A stretch of 64,000 nt of DNA, from contig AP017993.1 of the NCBI GenBank assembly GCA_003609755.1, forward strand, positions 1 through 64,000, written 5' to 3'. This document shows, in pieces, positions 28,901 through 35,579 of this stretch; position 1 is the first letter of the stretch; each line of letters starts with the position of its first letter. This DNA is from Planktothrix agardhii NIES-204 (GTDB lineage: Bacteria; Cyanobacteriota; Cyanobacteriia; Cyanobacteriales; Microcoleaceae). The notes under the pieces were generated by a model. The model had not been told where the DNA came from and searched no databases. It was given only the letters and a program-made list of their open reading frames with translations. The position numbers and the translations under genes were made by a program.

Positions 28901-29301
28901 ATAAAGATATAGAGATGGTGGTACCACCAGAATTAGAAGAAACTCCCCCCATGAATTTGGCGGCACCAGTCCCAGACATCGAAAATTTGGAAGGTTTGAT
29001 TTTAGTAGAGGATGCCACCGGACGGCCCGACATTGTAGCCAAGCAATCCAACTACACGACCTGGATAACCGCCAAACGAGCCTATATCTCAAGAAATGAT
29101 GTTAGAGAGGGCTATTACCGACCCCCTAACCTTAACGACGTGGTGGGATGGATGAAAACAGCTATAGCAGAAGCAAGCCCACAGAAAGCTAAATGGCTTG
29201 ATGATAATTTTGGGCATGGGTCAGATTGCCTAATGGAGAGGGCTATGAATGCGTTCTTTTATGAATTAGCTCCTATTTACGACTTGCTTGATGCGATCTA
29301 A
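25957..29301 (+). CDS. CyRepA1-type plasmid replication protein (DUF3854 Toprim-like plus helicase)
   Basis: The protein has 1114 residues. The N-terminal part has IPIVITEGAKKTAALLSAG near 174 and ICFDHD near 232, the Toprim/DUF3854 layout of primase-like nucleotidyl transfer. A superfamily helicase core follows: SVQGTGKTQS (Walker A, ~337), IVILDEVEQ (Walker B, ~423), TPTIGTGVSI (~595) and QMMHRYRD (~630, motif VI-like). About 450 further residues are less conserved. This is the domain plan of the large replication proteins of cyanobacterial plasmids annotated CyRepA1. It should prime and unwind the element's origin. With the ParA pair it marks this stretch as plasmid-derived. Confidence 0.85.
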   Translation: MINPQHYQELINSAIAPELIDLNFRSMSGDEAIEAVMYQKLDDIDCRTKHVHQRELNRIYKQQHLIEGGLWCAGLDPFDGWGQMQWGAFKPDKPRPDRTNPTKKIKYEHPPKVETRAFFLRVTFRIGLKIATKAGAEASYLERIPTQIPELNKNLDLVDAGFWQWVWDENIPIVITEGAKKTAALLSAGYAAIGLPGINGGVRTKDYNKAPCKPFLIPEIAKFATEDRTITICFDHDLKPKTIAAVNREISKLSELLLKSKAIPKVIELPGPEKGVDDFIFERGVLAFDDLYIAANDYRYWQFKKGHKLSYKPNRILNRKYLGKLPYPVRGMCFIKSVQGTGKTQSLIELIRKAKGTGRPVLVITHRIELGRAICEAIGINWIEDCKGSIEGKLFGFGLCVDSLHPSSQANFDPDAWEGAIVILDEVEQVLWHMMNSSTCIENRTNIINSFELLIKNVTASDGLIIAQDADLSDYSIDYLLGLSSNPELKPFVIVNNYSGNHRDVIVYNQSEPMKLFMAVGEVLTQGEKVLIVEDSQKRKGLWSAVNSESRIKKLFPSARILRIDSETVADPNHPAFCCAKNINLIIKDYDVVIVTPTIGTGVSIDLKGHFAAVFGLFYGAITTHDAIQMMHRYRDPDATWHIWAKSVGVGLVNGGCSFSGGIINSTNSVIRKNLELIGKSDKEGFDLEDLCNQRHTQLWAKMGARINSGMWNYRKNICTLLRDAGHRVTGDDAEKQPTTNAEKAVKNFAIETRDENRQTYAELVEAAEPITENEYKALKDKKAKTLTELTQEKKYYLEDAYSIPVTSELVLMDEDGWLPKIKLHYYLLNPNQAKERDIRHLETAEKNGDGKFQIQDLKFVSARVEILRRLNILGLFDPDKIFTNDSPEILAIANALIGAKDIDYLGVKPNLKSSPMRIVQDLLRATLGFTLQSSQVKRDGKKIREYKFVGVGDKRYTIFEAWDKKTAEINEAMGVVPPFLYKDIEMVVPPELEETPPMNLAAPVPDIENLEGLILVEDATGRPDIVAKQSNYTTWITAKRAYISRNDVREGYYRPPNLNDVVGWMKTAIAEASPQKAKWLDDNFGHGSDCLMERAMNAFFYELAPIYDLLDAI

Positions 29302-29422
29302 TCTATCTGGGGGAGCGATCGCAACCCCGCCCAAATGCGAAATTATGCGATATTACGCTCATATCTTCACAACCCACCCCTGGAACCTTTGCCATCTGAC
29401 AACAGTAGCCTATAGGTTAACG

Positions 29423-29465
29423 GGGTAAAGCCGAAATACACGCCAAAATAGGACACGCTGTAAAG
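29423..29465 (+). repeat. Dispersed 42-bp repeat, copy 3
   Basis: It is nearly identical to 18082-18123 (one extra A in the middle and one T/C change). It lies between the stop of the replication gene and the convergent RHH gene; nothing else is seen in this 175-bp gap. Confidence 0.8.
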
Positions 29466-29476
29466 TTTTATGACAA

Positions 29477-29812
29477 TTAATCCTGAACGTTCTCTAATGC
29501 TTCATCTAATAGGAGTCTGACGATTTCCGCTTTGGTTCGTCCTGTCCTGGCCGCCAACATTGATAATTTTCGATGGGTGGATTCGGGTAAATCGACGGTG
29601 AACCGTTTTGTCCCTTCTTTGGGTTGAACTTGTAATCTGTCCATAAATGTTGTTTCTGGTTGGGGAATGGGTTGGGGTTCGGAAATTTCAATGGTTTCTA
29701 GTTCAATGGTTTCTAGTTTGGGAGTTACCGCCGGTGTTGAATTTTCTCCATAGACAAATTCTTGGGCTAAGGCATCACTCAAGGGTTTACGGGTTTGTTT
29801 TTTATTGTTCAT
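29477..29812 (-). CDS. RHH partner of ParA (ParB/ParG-like centromere-binding candidate)
   Basis: The protein has 111 residues. A flexible N-terminus with a repeated ETIE motif and a Pro/Gln-rich stretch leads to a C-terminal ribbon-helix-helix: GTKRFTVDLPESTHRKLSML and GRTKAEIVRLLLDEAL. The ATG overlaps the TGA of parA (ATGA). Small RHH proteins downstream of ParA bind the centromere and stimulate the ATPase through the mobile N-terminus (ParG, CopG-like ParB). It also likely autoregulates through the repeats upstream of parA. Confidence 0.75.
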   Translation of the reverse strand: MNNKKQTRKPLSDALAQEFVYGENSTPAVTPKLETIELETIEISEPQPIPQPETTFMDRLQVQPKEGTKRFTVDLPESTHRKLSMLAARTGRTKAEIVRLLLDEALENVQD

Positions 29813-30462
29813 ACTCCCTCTGGTAATTGTTTGAGGATGGCTTTAAATAATCGGTCATATTCGATAGCAGCTTCACTGGCGGCTTGTCCTGGTAAGTCCC
29901 AAACCGTTAAGGATTGACCAGAAGTATCGGCCACGGCTTGTTTTTGGTGAATGATGGGCTTTAAAAATTTAGCATCGGGGATTTGAGATAAAAGGGCGAT
30001 CGCCTCCTGTTTGAGTTTGGTATTCTTCACCGCCCGACTTAGGAAAACTAAACCTTTGGGCAATCCCCCCCGCACAGACTGAGCCTGTTTGAGTAATCGC
30101 ATGGCATCGCTGGCAGACCGTAAATCAACACCCGTCGGTTGCACCGGAATTACGGCTAAATCACATCGGAATAAAATAGCTCTGGTTTCTTCGGAAAGAC
30201 TCGCCGGGCCGTCAATAACTAGGTAATCGTAATCTTTGATTAACTCTGGAATCTTTTCTAGGATGTCATCTGGGGATTGAATCACCTGACAAGCAAGTTC
30301 AATCCCCATCCCGGCTACCCATTGGGAACTTGACCGTTGAGCATCGGCATCTACCAGCAACACCCGATAGTTCTGTTTGAACTGAAGCCAATAGGCTAAA
30401 TGCACTGACGAGGTAGATTTCCCCGACCCCCCCTTCTGATTGATTAAGGCAATTATTCCCAT
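29809..30462 (-). CDS. parA: ParA-family partition ATPase
   Basis: The protein has 217 residues. It starts with a deviant Walker A, INQKGGSGKSTSS, at 7-19. VLLVDADAQRSSSQW follows as the A' motif and YLVIDGPASLS as Walker B, the MinD/ParA arrangement. It lacks the N-terminal HTH of type Ia ParA, so it is the small type Ib form, which fits the RHH partner downstream. It should move the element's copies by gradients on the nucleoid. A repeat array lies just upstream. Confidence 0.93.
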   Translation of the reverse strand: MGIIALINQKGGSGKSTSSVHLAYWLQFKQNYRVLLVDADAQRSSSQWVAGMGIELACQVIQSPDDILEKIPELIKDYDYLVIDGPASLSEETRAILFRCDLAVIPVQPTGVDLRSASDAMRLLKQAQSVRGGLPKGLVFLSRAVKNTKLKQEAIALLSQIPDAKFLKPIIHQKQAVADTSGQSLTVWDLPGQAASEAAIEYDRLFKAILKQLPEGV

Positions 30463-30478
30463 ACTGATTTACTTACTT

Positions 30479-30616
30479 ACTGCATTAATTAAGTATTTTA
30501 TTACAGTTTGCAGGATTCAGTCAGATTCTGATTCAGTAAAATCTACTGCAATATAGAGATAAAACAGTAAGTAAACACTGCATTAAGTAAATACTGCATT
30601 ACTGTATTAAGTAAAT
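30479..30616. promoter_or_regulatory. Repeat array upstream of parA (centromere/operator candidate)
   Basis: Imperfect direct repeats of ACTGCATTAAGTAAAT occur at 30577 and 30601 (ACTGTATTAAGTAAAT), a half copy ACTGCATT lies at 30593, and ACTGCATTAATTAAGTATTT at 30479 next to the parA start. Related ACTTACTTACT and CAGTAAGTAAAC runs surround them. Small ParA/RHH systems keep both centromere and operator here, so the RHH protein is the expected ligand (inference). Confidence 0.6.
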
Positions 30617-30689
30617 AAACTTCAATTAGGATGATTAGAAAACCAAGTTACCAAACTAATGAACTGTCAATATAGACAGGAGAGTACGA

Positions 30690-31501
30690 CAGGACTTACG
30701 CAAGCACGCTATATATAGCATACTAAAAGTAGGCGATCGCATACCAATGATAATAGCAATCACCCTAAAAAGTCCTGATTATTTATTTAAAAATAAACCC
30801 AAAAGAATCAAACAAGTTCCATTTTTATCGAAGGACAATTCAGTTCTTTGATTAAATAACTGGACAAAGATTCAGCTTTTAACTGATAGACTGTTTTCTT
30901 TGTCAGATGAGCTAATCTTTTCAATTGATTCCAAACTAAAAGGGCACAAGCAATATGGATCATATATGCGATAATCAATTACCCAAAATAAACCCAGTTC
31001 TGGATTAACATAAACACAGTTAACCAGCCCAATACCTGACAGTACACGATGTTCTGTTCCGCTATATTGACGACGGACTAATTCAATCTTTTCCCCGAAC
31101 CTTTTATCTAATACTGTATCATCAAAAATGATCGCACTATTTTCACTGATTTGGATATCTTTTTTGACATTTTGCCACAAAGATTCCGAGGTGAAATTTT
31201 CTTTGGTTAAGTAACGATTTATGGTATCATGGCTAACATTTTCTAAGTGTTTGGCTAAGTTATTTAAGGTATAATTGTTTGGGCTGCTCAATAGATATTG
31301 GCAGTAATCTAGTTGGCTAAACGACATATTTTTCACCCCAAATTAACTTAATCAGTTTAGCATAAATATTGACTGTTAAATATCTGTCAATCAGCATAAT
31401 TTTTGTGTCTAAATTTTATATTGCTGGCGCAAATACTTGAACAATTGGCAGCGTTCGCTGGCTTACTGCACACTATATATAGTGTGCCTGCGTAAGTCCT
31501 G
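30690..31501 (-). mobile_element. Internally deleted IS copy (812 bp)
   Basis: The ends CAGGACTTACGCA...TGCGTAAGTCCTG match the full element at 37212-38517, but 494 bp inside the transposase gene are missing. The deletion joins two sites sharing only CA. No target-site duplication flanks it (TACGA versus TTCTT). It could be moved in trans by the full copy. Confidence 0.9.
30872..31327 (-). pseudogene. Truncated, frameshifted transposase of the deleted IS
   Basis: Residues match the intact transposase at 37386 from the start to WVIDYRIYDP. The deletion then puts the tail out of frame (YCLCPFSLESIEK...). The first catalytic Asp region (DDTVLDKRFG) remains, while the second Asp and the Glu are lost, so the product is inactive. 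Confidence 0.9.
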
Positions 31502-31582
31502 TTCTTGTTCAAATTGTGCTTTTGTTTGTTGGAGGGCATCGGGGAAGGTTTCGGGGTAGTTGATGGTGAGTTGGTAAGTCAT
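31502..31582 (-). pseudogene. 5' fragment of a UPF0175-like antitoxin gene cut by the IS
   Basis: An ATG at 31582 starts a frame reading MTYQLTINYPETFPDALQ and about nine more residues, running straight into the IS end at 31501. This is the N-terminus of UPF0175-type antitoxins. No continuation is seen beyond the other IS end, so the rest of the gene has been lost. Confidence 0.55.
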
Positions 31583-31661
31583 AGGGGAATAATGGGGTTT
31601 TGAATTGGTGGTTTGGGATTTGTCTTGAGTTTGCCAATATGAACTCTATTTAAAGGATATT

Positions 31662-32012
31662 TTAATCTGATAAATTCAGAGATTTTTTAAGGGCATTATG
31701 AACCAAAGAAATTAAATCAACAGGTAGAAAACCTAATTGTTTTACAAATAGCTCTTTGCTCACCGTTGCTATTTTGTCAGTCCGAATCAAAGAACTCTTT
31801 TTCAGACCTGTTTGCTGAAAATTGAGATATTGCTCAGAAATCAGTACCCAATTATCTTGTAAAGCGATATCGGGTATTTTGGAGAATATACCAACAAGAA
31901 TAACTTCTTCTCTATGAACAGAAATAATTAAAGCAGGTCTGAGCTTAGAAGACGTTAAATCGCTGAAAGGGAATCTAACTAGCCAAATTTCATTGGTTTT
32001 AGGCAACATCAT
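31662..32012 (-). CDS. PemK/MazF-family toxin (endoribonuclease)
   Basis: There are about 116 residues from the ATG at 32012 (another ATG follows at once). NEIWLVRFPFSDLTSSKLRPALIIS is the hallmark start of the CcdB/PemK barrel: the loop before a conserved Arg-Pro-Ala. IRTDKIATVSKELF is the second conserved segment. Family members cut mRNA. It overlaps the end of the upstream antitoxin gene by about 11 bp, the normal order for this class. Confidence 0.85.
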   Translation of the reverse strand: MMLPKTNEIWLVRFPFSDLTSSKLRPALIISVHREEVILVGIFSKIPDIALQDNWVLISEQYLNFQQTGLKKSSLIRTDKIATVSKELFVKQLGFLPVDLISLVHNALKKSLNLSD

Positions 32013-32262
32013 TATAAATATCCTCTTCTGGATCGTTCCATTCAGCAAAACCTGTTTCGGCTAGTTGCATAATTGGAAAGACATTTAACTCCTCATCTGT
32101 GAGTGATTTTGCGAACAAAGAAACCGCTTGTTTATCAACTAATAAATTCTGTTCATGTTCAAACAACAACGCCTCAATCCTTTTCCAATCATGGTAATTA
32201 ATAATCACCGCCACAGGGTTAAAATCCTCATCTGTCACAATTTGCTTTTTTATAGCTGGCAT
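31999..32262 (-). CDS. Phd/YefM-like antitoxin of the PemK pair
   Basis: The protein has 87 residues. KKQIVTDEDFNPVAVIINYHDW with KRIEALL resembles Phd/YefM antitoxins, whose N-terminal part binds DNA and whose acidic C-terminus (NDPEEDIYNDVA) wraps the toxin. It is the first gene of the pair and probably autoregulates it. Confidence 0.75.
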   Translation of the reverse strand: MPAIKKQIVTDEDFNPVAVIINYHDWKRIEALLFEHEQNLLVDKQAVSLFAKSLTDEELNVFPIMQLAETGFAEWNDPEEDIYNDVA

Positions 32263-32348
32263 TTTAGTTAGCTCCTAAATTGTTTAAATTCGATCCAGAC
32301 TTCGATCCAGATTCTGACCTAGAGAGTAATCACCATCAACTCCTATGC

Positions 32349-32587
32349 CTAACTGACATATCCTAGTTTAACCAAAAATTCATTCAACTCTCCTAAAGTT
32401 TGCGATCGCTCCGCCTCCAATTCCCGACTAGAAACCGCATACTTATCCCAAAGCTTCTCAACCAAGGCAATCAGCGCCCTTTTTGCCCCATTCAAATAGC
32501 GGATTACAGCAACCGCCTTGGCGGTTAAGACATAGAATATAATCTGGATGGTGTTGAAATCATCCTCATTAAGATATGGCAGTTATA
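32349..32587 (-). pseudogene. C-terminal fragment of a type I methylase (HsdM) gene
   Basis: A minus-strand frame without a start reads VLTAKAVAVIRYLNGAKRA and LIALVEKLWDKYAVSSREL, then ends LNEFLVKLGYVS at a TAG (32351). This is the characteristic C-terminal coiled helix of cyanobacterial N-6 DNA methylases. The rest of the gene is absent. It differs from the HsdM at 60702, so it comes from another system. Confidence 0.6.
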
Positions 32588-32875
32588 GGAAAGCTGGAAT
32601 TAACCCTGAAAATTACGGAATTTCCGACGGATGTTCAGACCGTTGAGAATAACTGGAAGCAATTTGCTGTTGACTGTGATGGCAGAATCTTCACAATAAC
32701 AGTGAAGCCGAAAATGTTCAAAAAACTAGAGGAAGCGCAAGCAAATTTTCCGATGTGGGTGGCAGCGATTGCTGGGAAGATGGGAGAAGCTACTCCCGAT
32801 GGTTTTGTTTTGGCTGACCCCGCAATTCAAGTGTTTGAGAAAAAACCGCTCATACCCCAAGGAAGCTGTACCTGA
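32576..32875 (+). CDS. FinO-like small cyanobacterial protein
   Basis: The protein has 99 residues. GKLELTLKITEFPTDVQTV, VKPKMFKKLEEAQANFPMWV and AAIAGKMGEATPDGF match the small cyanobacterial proteins annotated as fertility-inhibition FinO-like, which have a FinO/ProQ-type RNA-binding fold. A role in antisense-RNA control of a plasmid is the family-based guess. The 3' two thirds of the gene are duplicated at 38955. The ATG lies within the antisense hsdM fragment. Confidence 0.6.
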   Translation: MAVIGKLELTLKITEFPTDVQTVENNWKQFAVDCDGRIFTITVKPKMFKKLEEAQANFPMWVAAIAGKMGEATPDGFVLADPAIQVFEKKPLIPQGSCT

Positions 32876-33063
32876 GTAGAAAGGTTTGAGTAGCAATCGT
32901 ACAGAAACTTACGCTAAGACTAAAATCAATTACAGCATAGGTTTTAGAAGTTGACTTTTCTTAACAAATCTCAATCCGTTTTGTACCAATTCAACTAAGG
33001 TTTAACGGGTACAGTCAAAGCCAAATCCTTAACGGCACTTTCTGCACAGTTGCTACTCAAACC
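32676..33063 (+). repeat. 388-bp direct repeat, copy 1
   Basis: It runs from the middle of the FinO-like gene through ~190 bp of noncoding DNA and matches 38955-39342 in the same orientation (offset 6,279 bp) with only a few changes. The noncoding part (32876-33063) has no gene I recognise. The two copies bracket the restriction-modification cassette. Confidence 0.9.
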
Positions 33064-33065
33064 CC

Positions 33066-33611
33066 TTATTCGACTTTTTTAACCTTCCAGGCCCCCTGAT
33101 TGCCAATCTTACCCGCTCTAACAAACTCCCACCCGCCCCGGTGGAATATTTCACCTTTGGGTTTAACCCCAATTAACGCCTCAACCTCAGAACTAGATAG
33201 AATCCAACCTTGTTTAGCCGCTTTCTCCAGTTCATCATGATACCACAAGGGGGAACGGGGTTGAATGTTGGAGACGATAACACCCACCAAACGCTCTAAC
33301 ATGACCATCGGGGTGTCTATCTCTGAATTTACAGTGTCTATTGCTGAGTAGACAGTAGAGGGTTCAGAGGTGTCTATCTGACTGTCTATCGAGGTGTAAA
33401 TTTCAGGACTAGACACCGGGGTAAAACTGCCCAACGTTCCCCCTTGTTTTAGATGTTCTACCAGTTGGTCTAAAACCTCAATTTGTTCCGGTGTGGCGTA
33501 GGCGTGACCCCTCTCATCTTTGGGTAGGGTAAGATTTGCAGCCTTAATCCAATCATAGATTGATTGCCGTGTTTTCAGTCCGTACCGTTCCTGTAGTTCC
33601 TTAATTTTCAT
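33066..33611 (-). CDS. HTH protein with intragenic TAGACA iterons, copy 1
   Basis: The protein has 181 residues. The N-terminal helix-turn-helix (ELQERYGLKTRQSIYDWIKA) is MerR/excisionase-like, and EQIEVLDQLVEHLKQGG continues it. A Ser/Thr/Asp-rich linker (about 70-105) joins a C-terminal domain with KQGWILSSSEVEALIGVKPK and HRGGWEFVRAGKIG. The linker DNA carries six TAGACA/TGTCTA hexamers (33314-33415), and two more lie before the start. DNA sites inside the initiator's own gene recall lambda O. It could be a replication initiator or an autoregulator; the family name is unknown to me. A paralogue is at 62989. Confidence 0.65.
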   Translation of the reverse strand: MKIKELQERYGLKTRQSIYDWIKAANLTLPKDERGHAYATPEQIEVLDQLVEHLKQGGTLGSFTPVSSPEIYTSIDSQIDTSEPSTVYSAIDTVNSEIDTPMVMLERLVGVIVSNIQPRSPLWYHDELEKAAKQGWILSSSEVEALIGVKPKGEIFHRGGWEFVRAGKIGNQGAWKVKKVE

Positions 33612-33612
33612 C

Positions 33613-33683
33613 TGTCTATCAGGGTGTAAATTTTACAGTGCCCATTGTACAGTTTACACCTGTCTATCACTTGACAATTATCC
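33613..33683. promoter_or_regulatory. TAGACA/TGTAAA repeat region upstream of the HTH gene
   Basis: TGTCTA at 33613 and 33661 and two inverted GTGTAAA-type elements (AGGGTGTAAATTTTACAG; GTACAGTTTACACCTGTC) form a symmetric array next to the ATG. The same array occurs before the paralogue at 62989. The rest, to 33833, is AT-rich with no gene. Confidence 0.55.
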
Positions 33684-33833
33684 CAATTCAGCATATTCTT
33701 TATAATTGTGACTATCAAAGCAATTTTACTTTCATAGACTTTTTAAGGTTATAAAAAGTAAACTTACTCTTTGCAGCGAAAGTCCAAGAAGTGTTTACAT
33801 TATTAGTTTATGTATTTCATAACTAGATAAAAA

Positions 33834-34652
33834 ATGTATAGTAAAGATGAAAAAACTCCTTTACTCTTTCGATATCCTGGAGGCAAATATTATGCCATGA
33901 ATTTATTGCGTCCATTTTTTGAAAATGTTGAGCATACTGAATATAGAGAAGCATTTGTAGGAGGGGGAAGTGTATTTTTTTCAAAAAAAAAATCTGTATT
34001 TAATTGGCTGAATGATAAAGATGAAGAGCTAATTATAACTTACAAATCTATACAGTCGAATAATAATCGTCAAAATCTAATAGATAGATTATCTGTAGAA
34101 ACTGCTTCAAAAGAAAGATGGAAAGAAGTTCTGGATTTTACTCCTTGTAATGAACAAGATATAGCCTTTAAATATTTCTATCTCAATCGTACATCTTTTT
34201 CAGGTAAGCTAGTTTCTCCAGGATGGGGATATCGACCAAAAAGAAGTTTACCCCCTGAACGCTGGCATGAAAGAATCCTTCCATGTGGGGAAAAATTAAA
34301 TAATGTAAAGTTAACCTCACAAGATTTTGAAAATGTCATTCGAGAGAATAGTGTCGAGAAAGGGAATGTCTTGATATATGTAGATCCTCCATATTTTACC
34401 CCTCCTAAAAGAAAACACTATCGTTATGGACTGTCAAAAACTGATCATGAAAGATTAGCACTGGCTCTTAAGGAGACAAAGCATAAATTCTTTTTAACTT
34501 ATGACGACTGTCCCGAAGTTAGAAAATTATATGAATGGGCTAATATTTTTGATCTTAGCTTTTTTTATAGAGTTCAAAACTCAAATACTTCAAGTGGTAA
34601 AAGAAAAATATGTTTTGAGCTTGTTATTACAAATTACGATCCTTTTAAATAG
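33834..34652 (+). CDS. Dam-like (D12 class) adenine-N6 DNA methyltransferase 1
   Basis: The protein has 272 residues. LLFRYPGGKYYAMNLLRPFF is the SAM-binding motif I of the D12/Dam class. HTEYREAFVGGGSVFFSKK and FNWLNDKDEELI follow, and LIYVDPPYFTPPK near 182 is the catalytic DPPY motif. It methylates adenine at a specific site. It is tandem with a second, clearly related methylase one base after its stop, and convergent with a two-gene endonuclease operon. Paired methylases usually mean that the recognition site is asymmetric, one enzyme per strand (inference). Confidence 0.9.
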   Translation: MYSKDEKTPLLFRYPGGKYYAMNLLRPFFENVEHTEYREAFVGGGSVFFSKKKSVFNWLNDKDEELIITYKSIQSNNNRQNLIDRLSVETASKERWKEVLDFTPCNEQDIAFKYFYLNRTSFSGKLVSPGWGYRPKRSLPPERWHERILPCGEKLNNVKLTSQDFENVIRENSVEKGNVLIYVDPPYFTPPKRKHYRYGLSKTDHERLALALKETKHKFFLTYDDCPEVRKLYEWANIFDLSFFYRVQNSNTSSGKRKICFELVITNYDPFK

Positions 34653-34653
34653 T

Positions 34654-35529
34654 ATGTTTTTAAATCAACCCGAAAGTTATTCGTCTTTTACAATATCAAA
34701 TAGTCTTTCTTATAAAAAAGATTATATACAATCACCTTTTCGTTATCCTGGTGGGAAATTTTATGCTCTAAAATTTATATTACCAATGCTTCACTGTATC
34801 CCTCATAATGAATATAGAGAACCTTTTGTAGGAGGAGGAAGTGTATTTTTAGGTAAATCTAAAGTCAAATTTAATTGGATAAATGATTTAGATTCCGATC
34901 TAATAGAAGCTTATCTGGCAATATCAGATTCAAAAAGATGTGAGATTTTATCAAAAAGAGTAAACCAAGAAGAAGCTTCACGAGAACGACACAATGAAAT
35001 AAAGTTATATCAACCTCAAAATAGAGATGATATTGCTTTTAAAACCTATTATCTAAATAGAACATCTTATTCAGGAATAATACATAAGCCTGCTTGGGGT
35101 TATAAAATAGGTAAAAGTTCTCCTCCGAAAAATTGGGGAAAATTTTTAAAAGAAGCTAATAAAAAGTTACTCAATATCAAAATAACATCTTTAGATTTTG
35201 AAGAAGTAATTGAAACCCCAAGCAATAATCAAGTGTTAATGTATTTAGATCCACCTTATTACCATGCTGATCAAAAGAGAGCTTATAAAAAATCATTTAA
35301 ACTTGATGACCACTTTAGATTAGAGAATAGTCTAAAAAAAACAAGATATTATTTTTGTCTTTCTTATGATGATTGTCCTGAAATTAGAAATTTATACAAA
35401 TGGGCTAATATATATGAAAGAAAGTGGTTTTATAATACCGCAAACGTATCTACCACAAGAAAGATGGGTAATGAACTATTAATAACAAATTATGAAGTAA
35501 TTTATGATACTCAACTTTCTTTATTCTAA
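34654..35529 (+). CDS. Dam-like (D12 class) adenine-N6 DNA methyltransferase 2
   Basis: There are 291 residues from the ATG at 34654. SPFRYPGGKFYALKFILPML (motif I), EYREPFVGGGSVFLGKSK, FKTYYLNRTSYSGI and LMYLDPPYYHADQK (DPPY) mirror the first methylase almost motif for motif. The shared YDDCPE...WANIYE C-terminal strand shows they arose by duplication. A 45-residue N-terminal extension is not present in its partner. It is transcribed with methylase 1. Confidence 0.9.
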   Translation: MFLNQPESYSSFTISNSLSYKKDYIQSPFRYPGGKFYALKFILPMLHCIPHNEYREPFVGGGSVFLGKSKVKFNWINDLDSDLIEAYLAISDSKRCEILSKRVNQEEASRERHNEIKLYQPQNRDDIAFKTYYLNRTSYSGIIHKPAWGYKIGKSSPPKNWGKFLKEANKKLLNIKITSLDFEEVIETPSNNQVLMYLDPPYYHADQKRAYKKSFKLDDHFRLENSLKKTRYYFCLSYDDCPEIRNLYKWANIYERKWFYNTANVSTTRKMGNELLITNYEVIYDTQLSLF

Positions 35530-35579
35530 GTCATAAAGAAGTTTAAATGTGTATTAAGTTTATGAAGAAATAAAAAGTT

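Noticed and set aside
34501-34653. Upstream extension of the second Dam-like methylase into the first gene.
   Set aside because: The extension is the end of methylase 1 in another frame; the ATG at 34654 directly after its stop is the sensible start.
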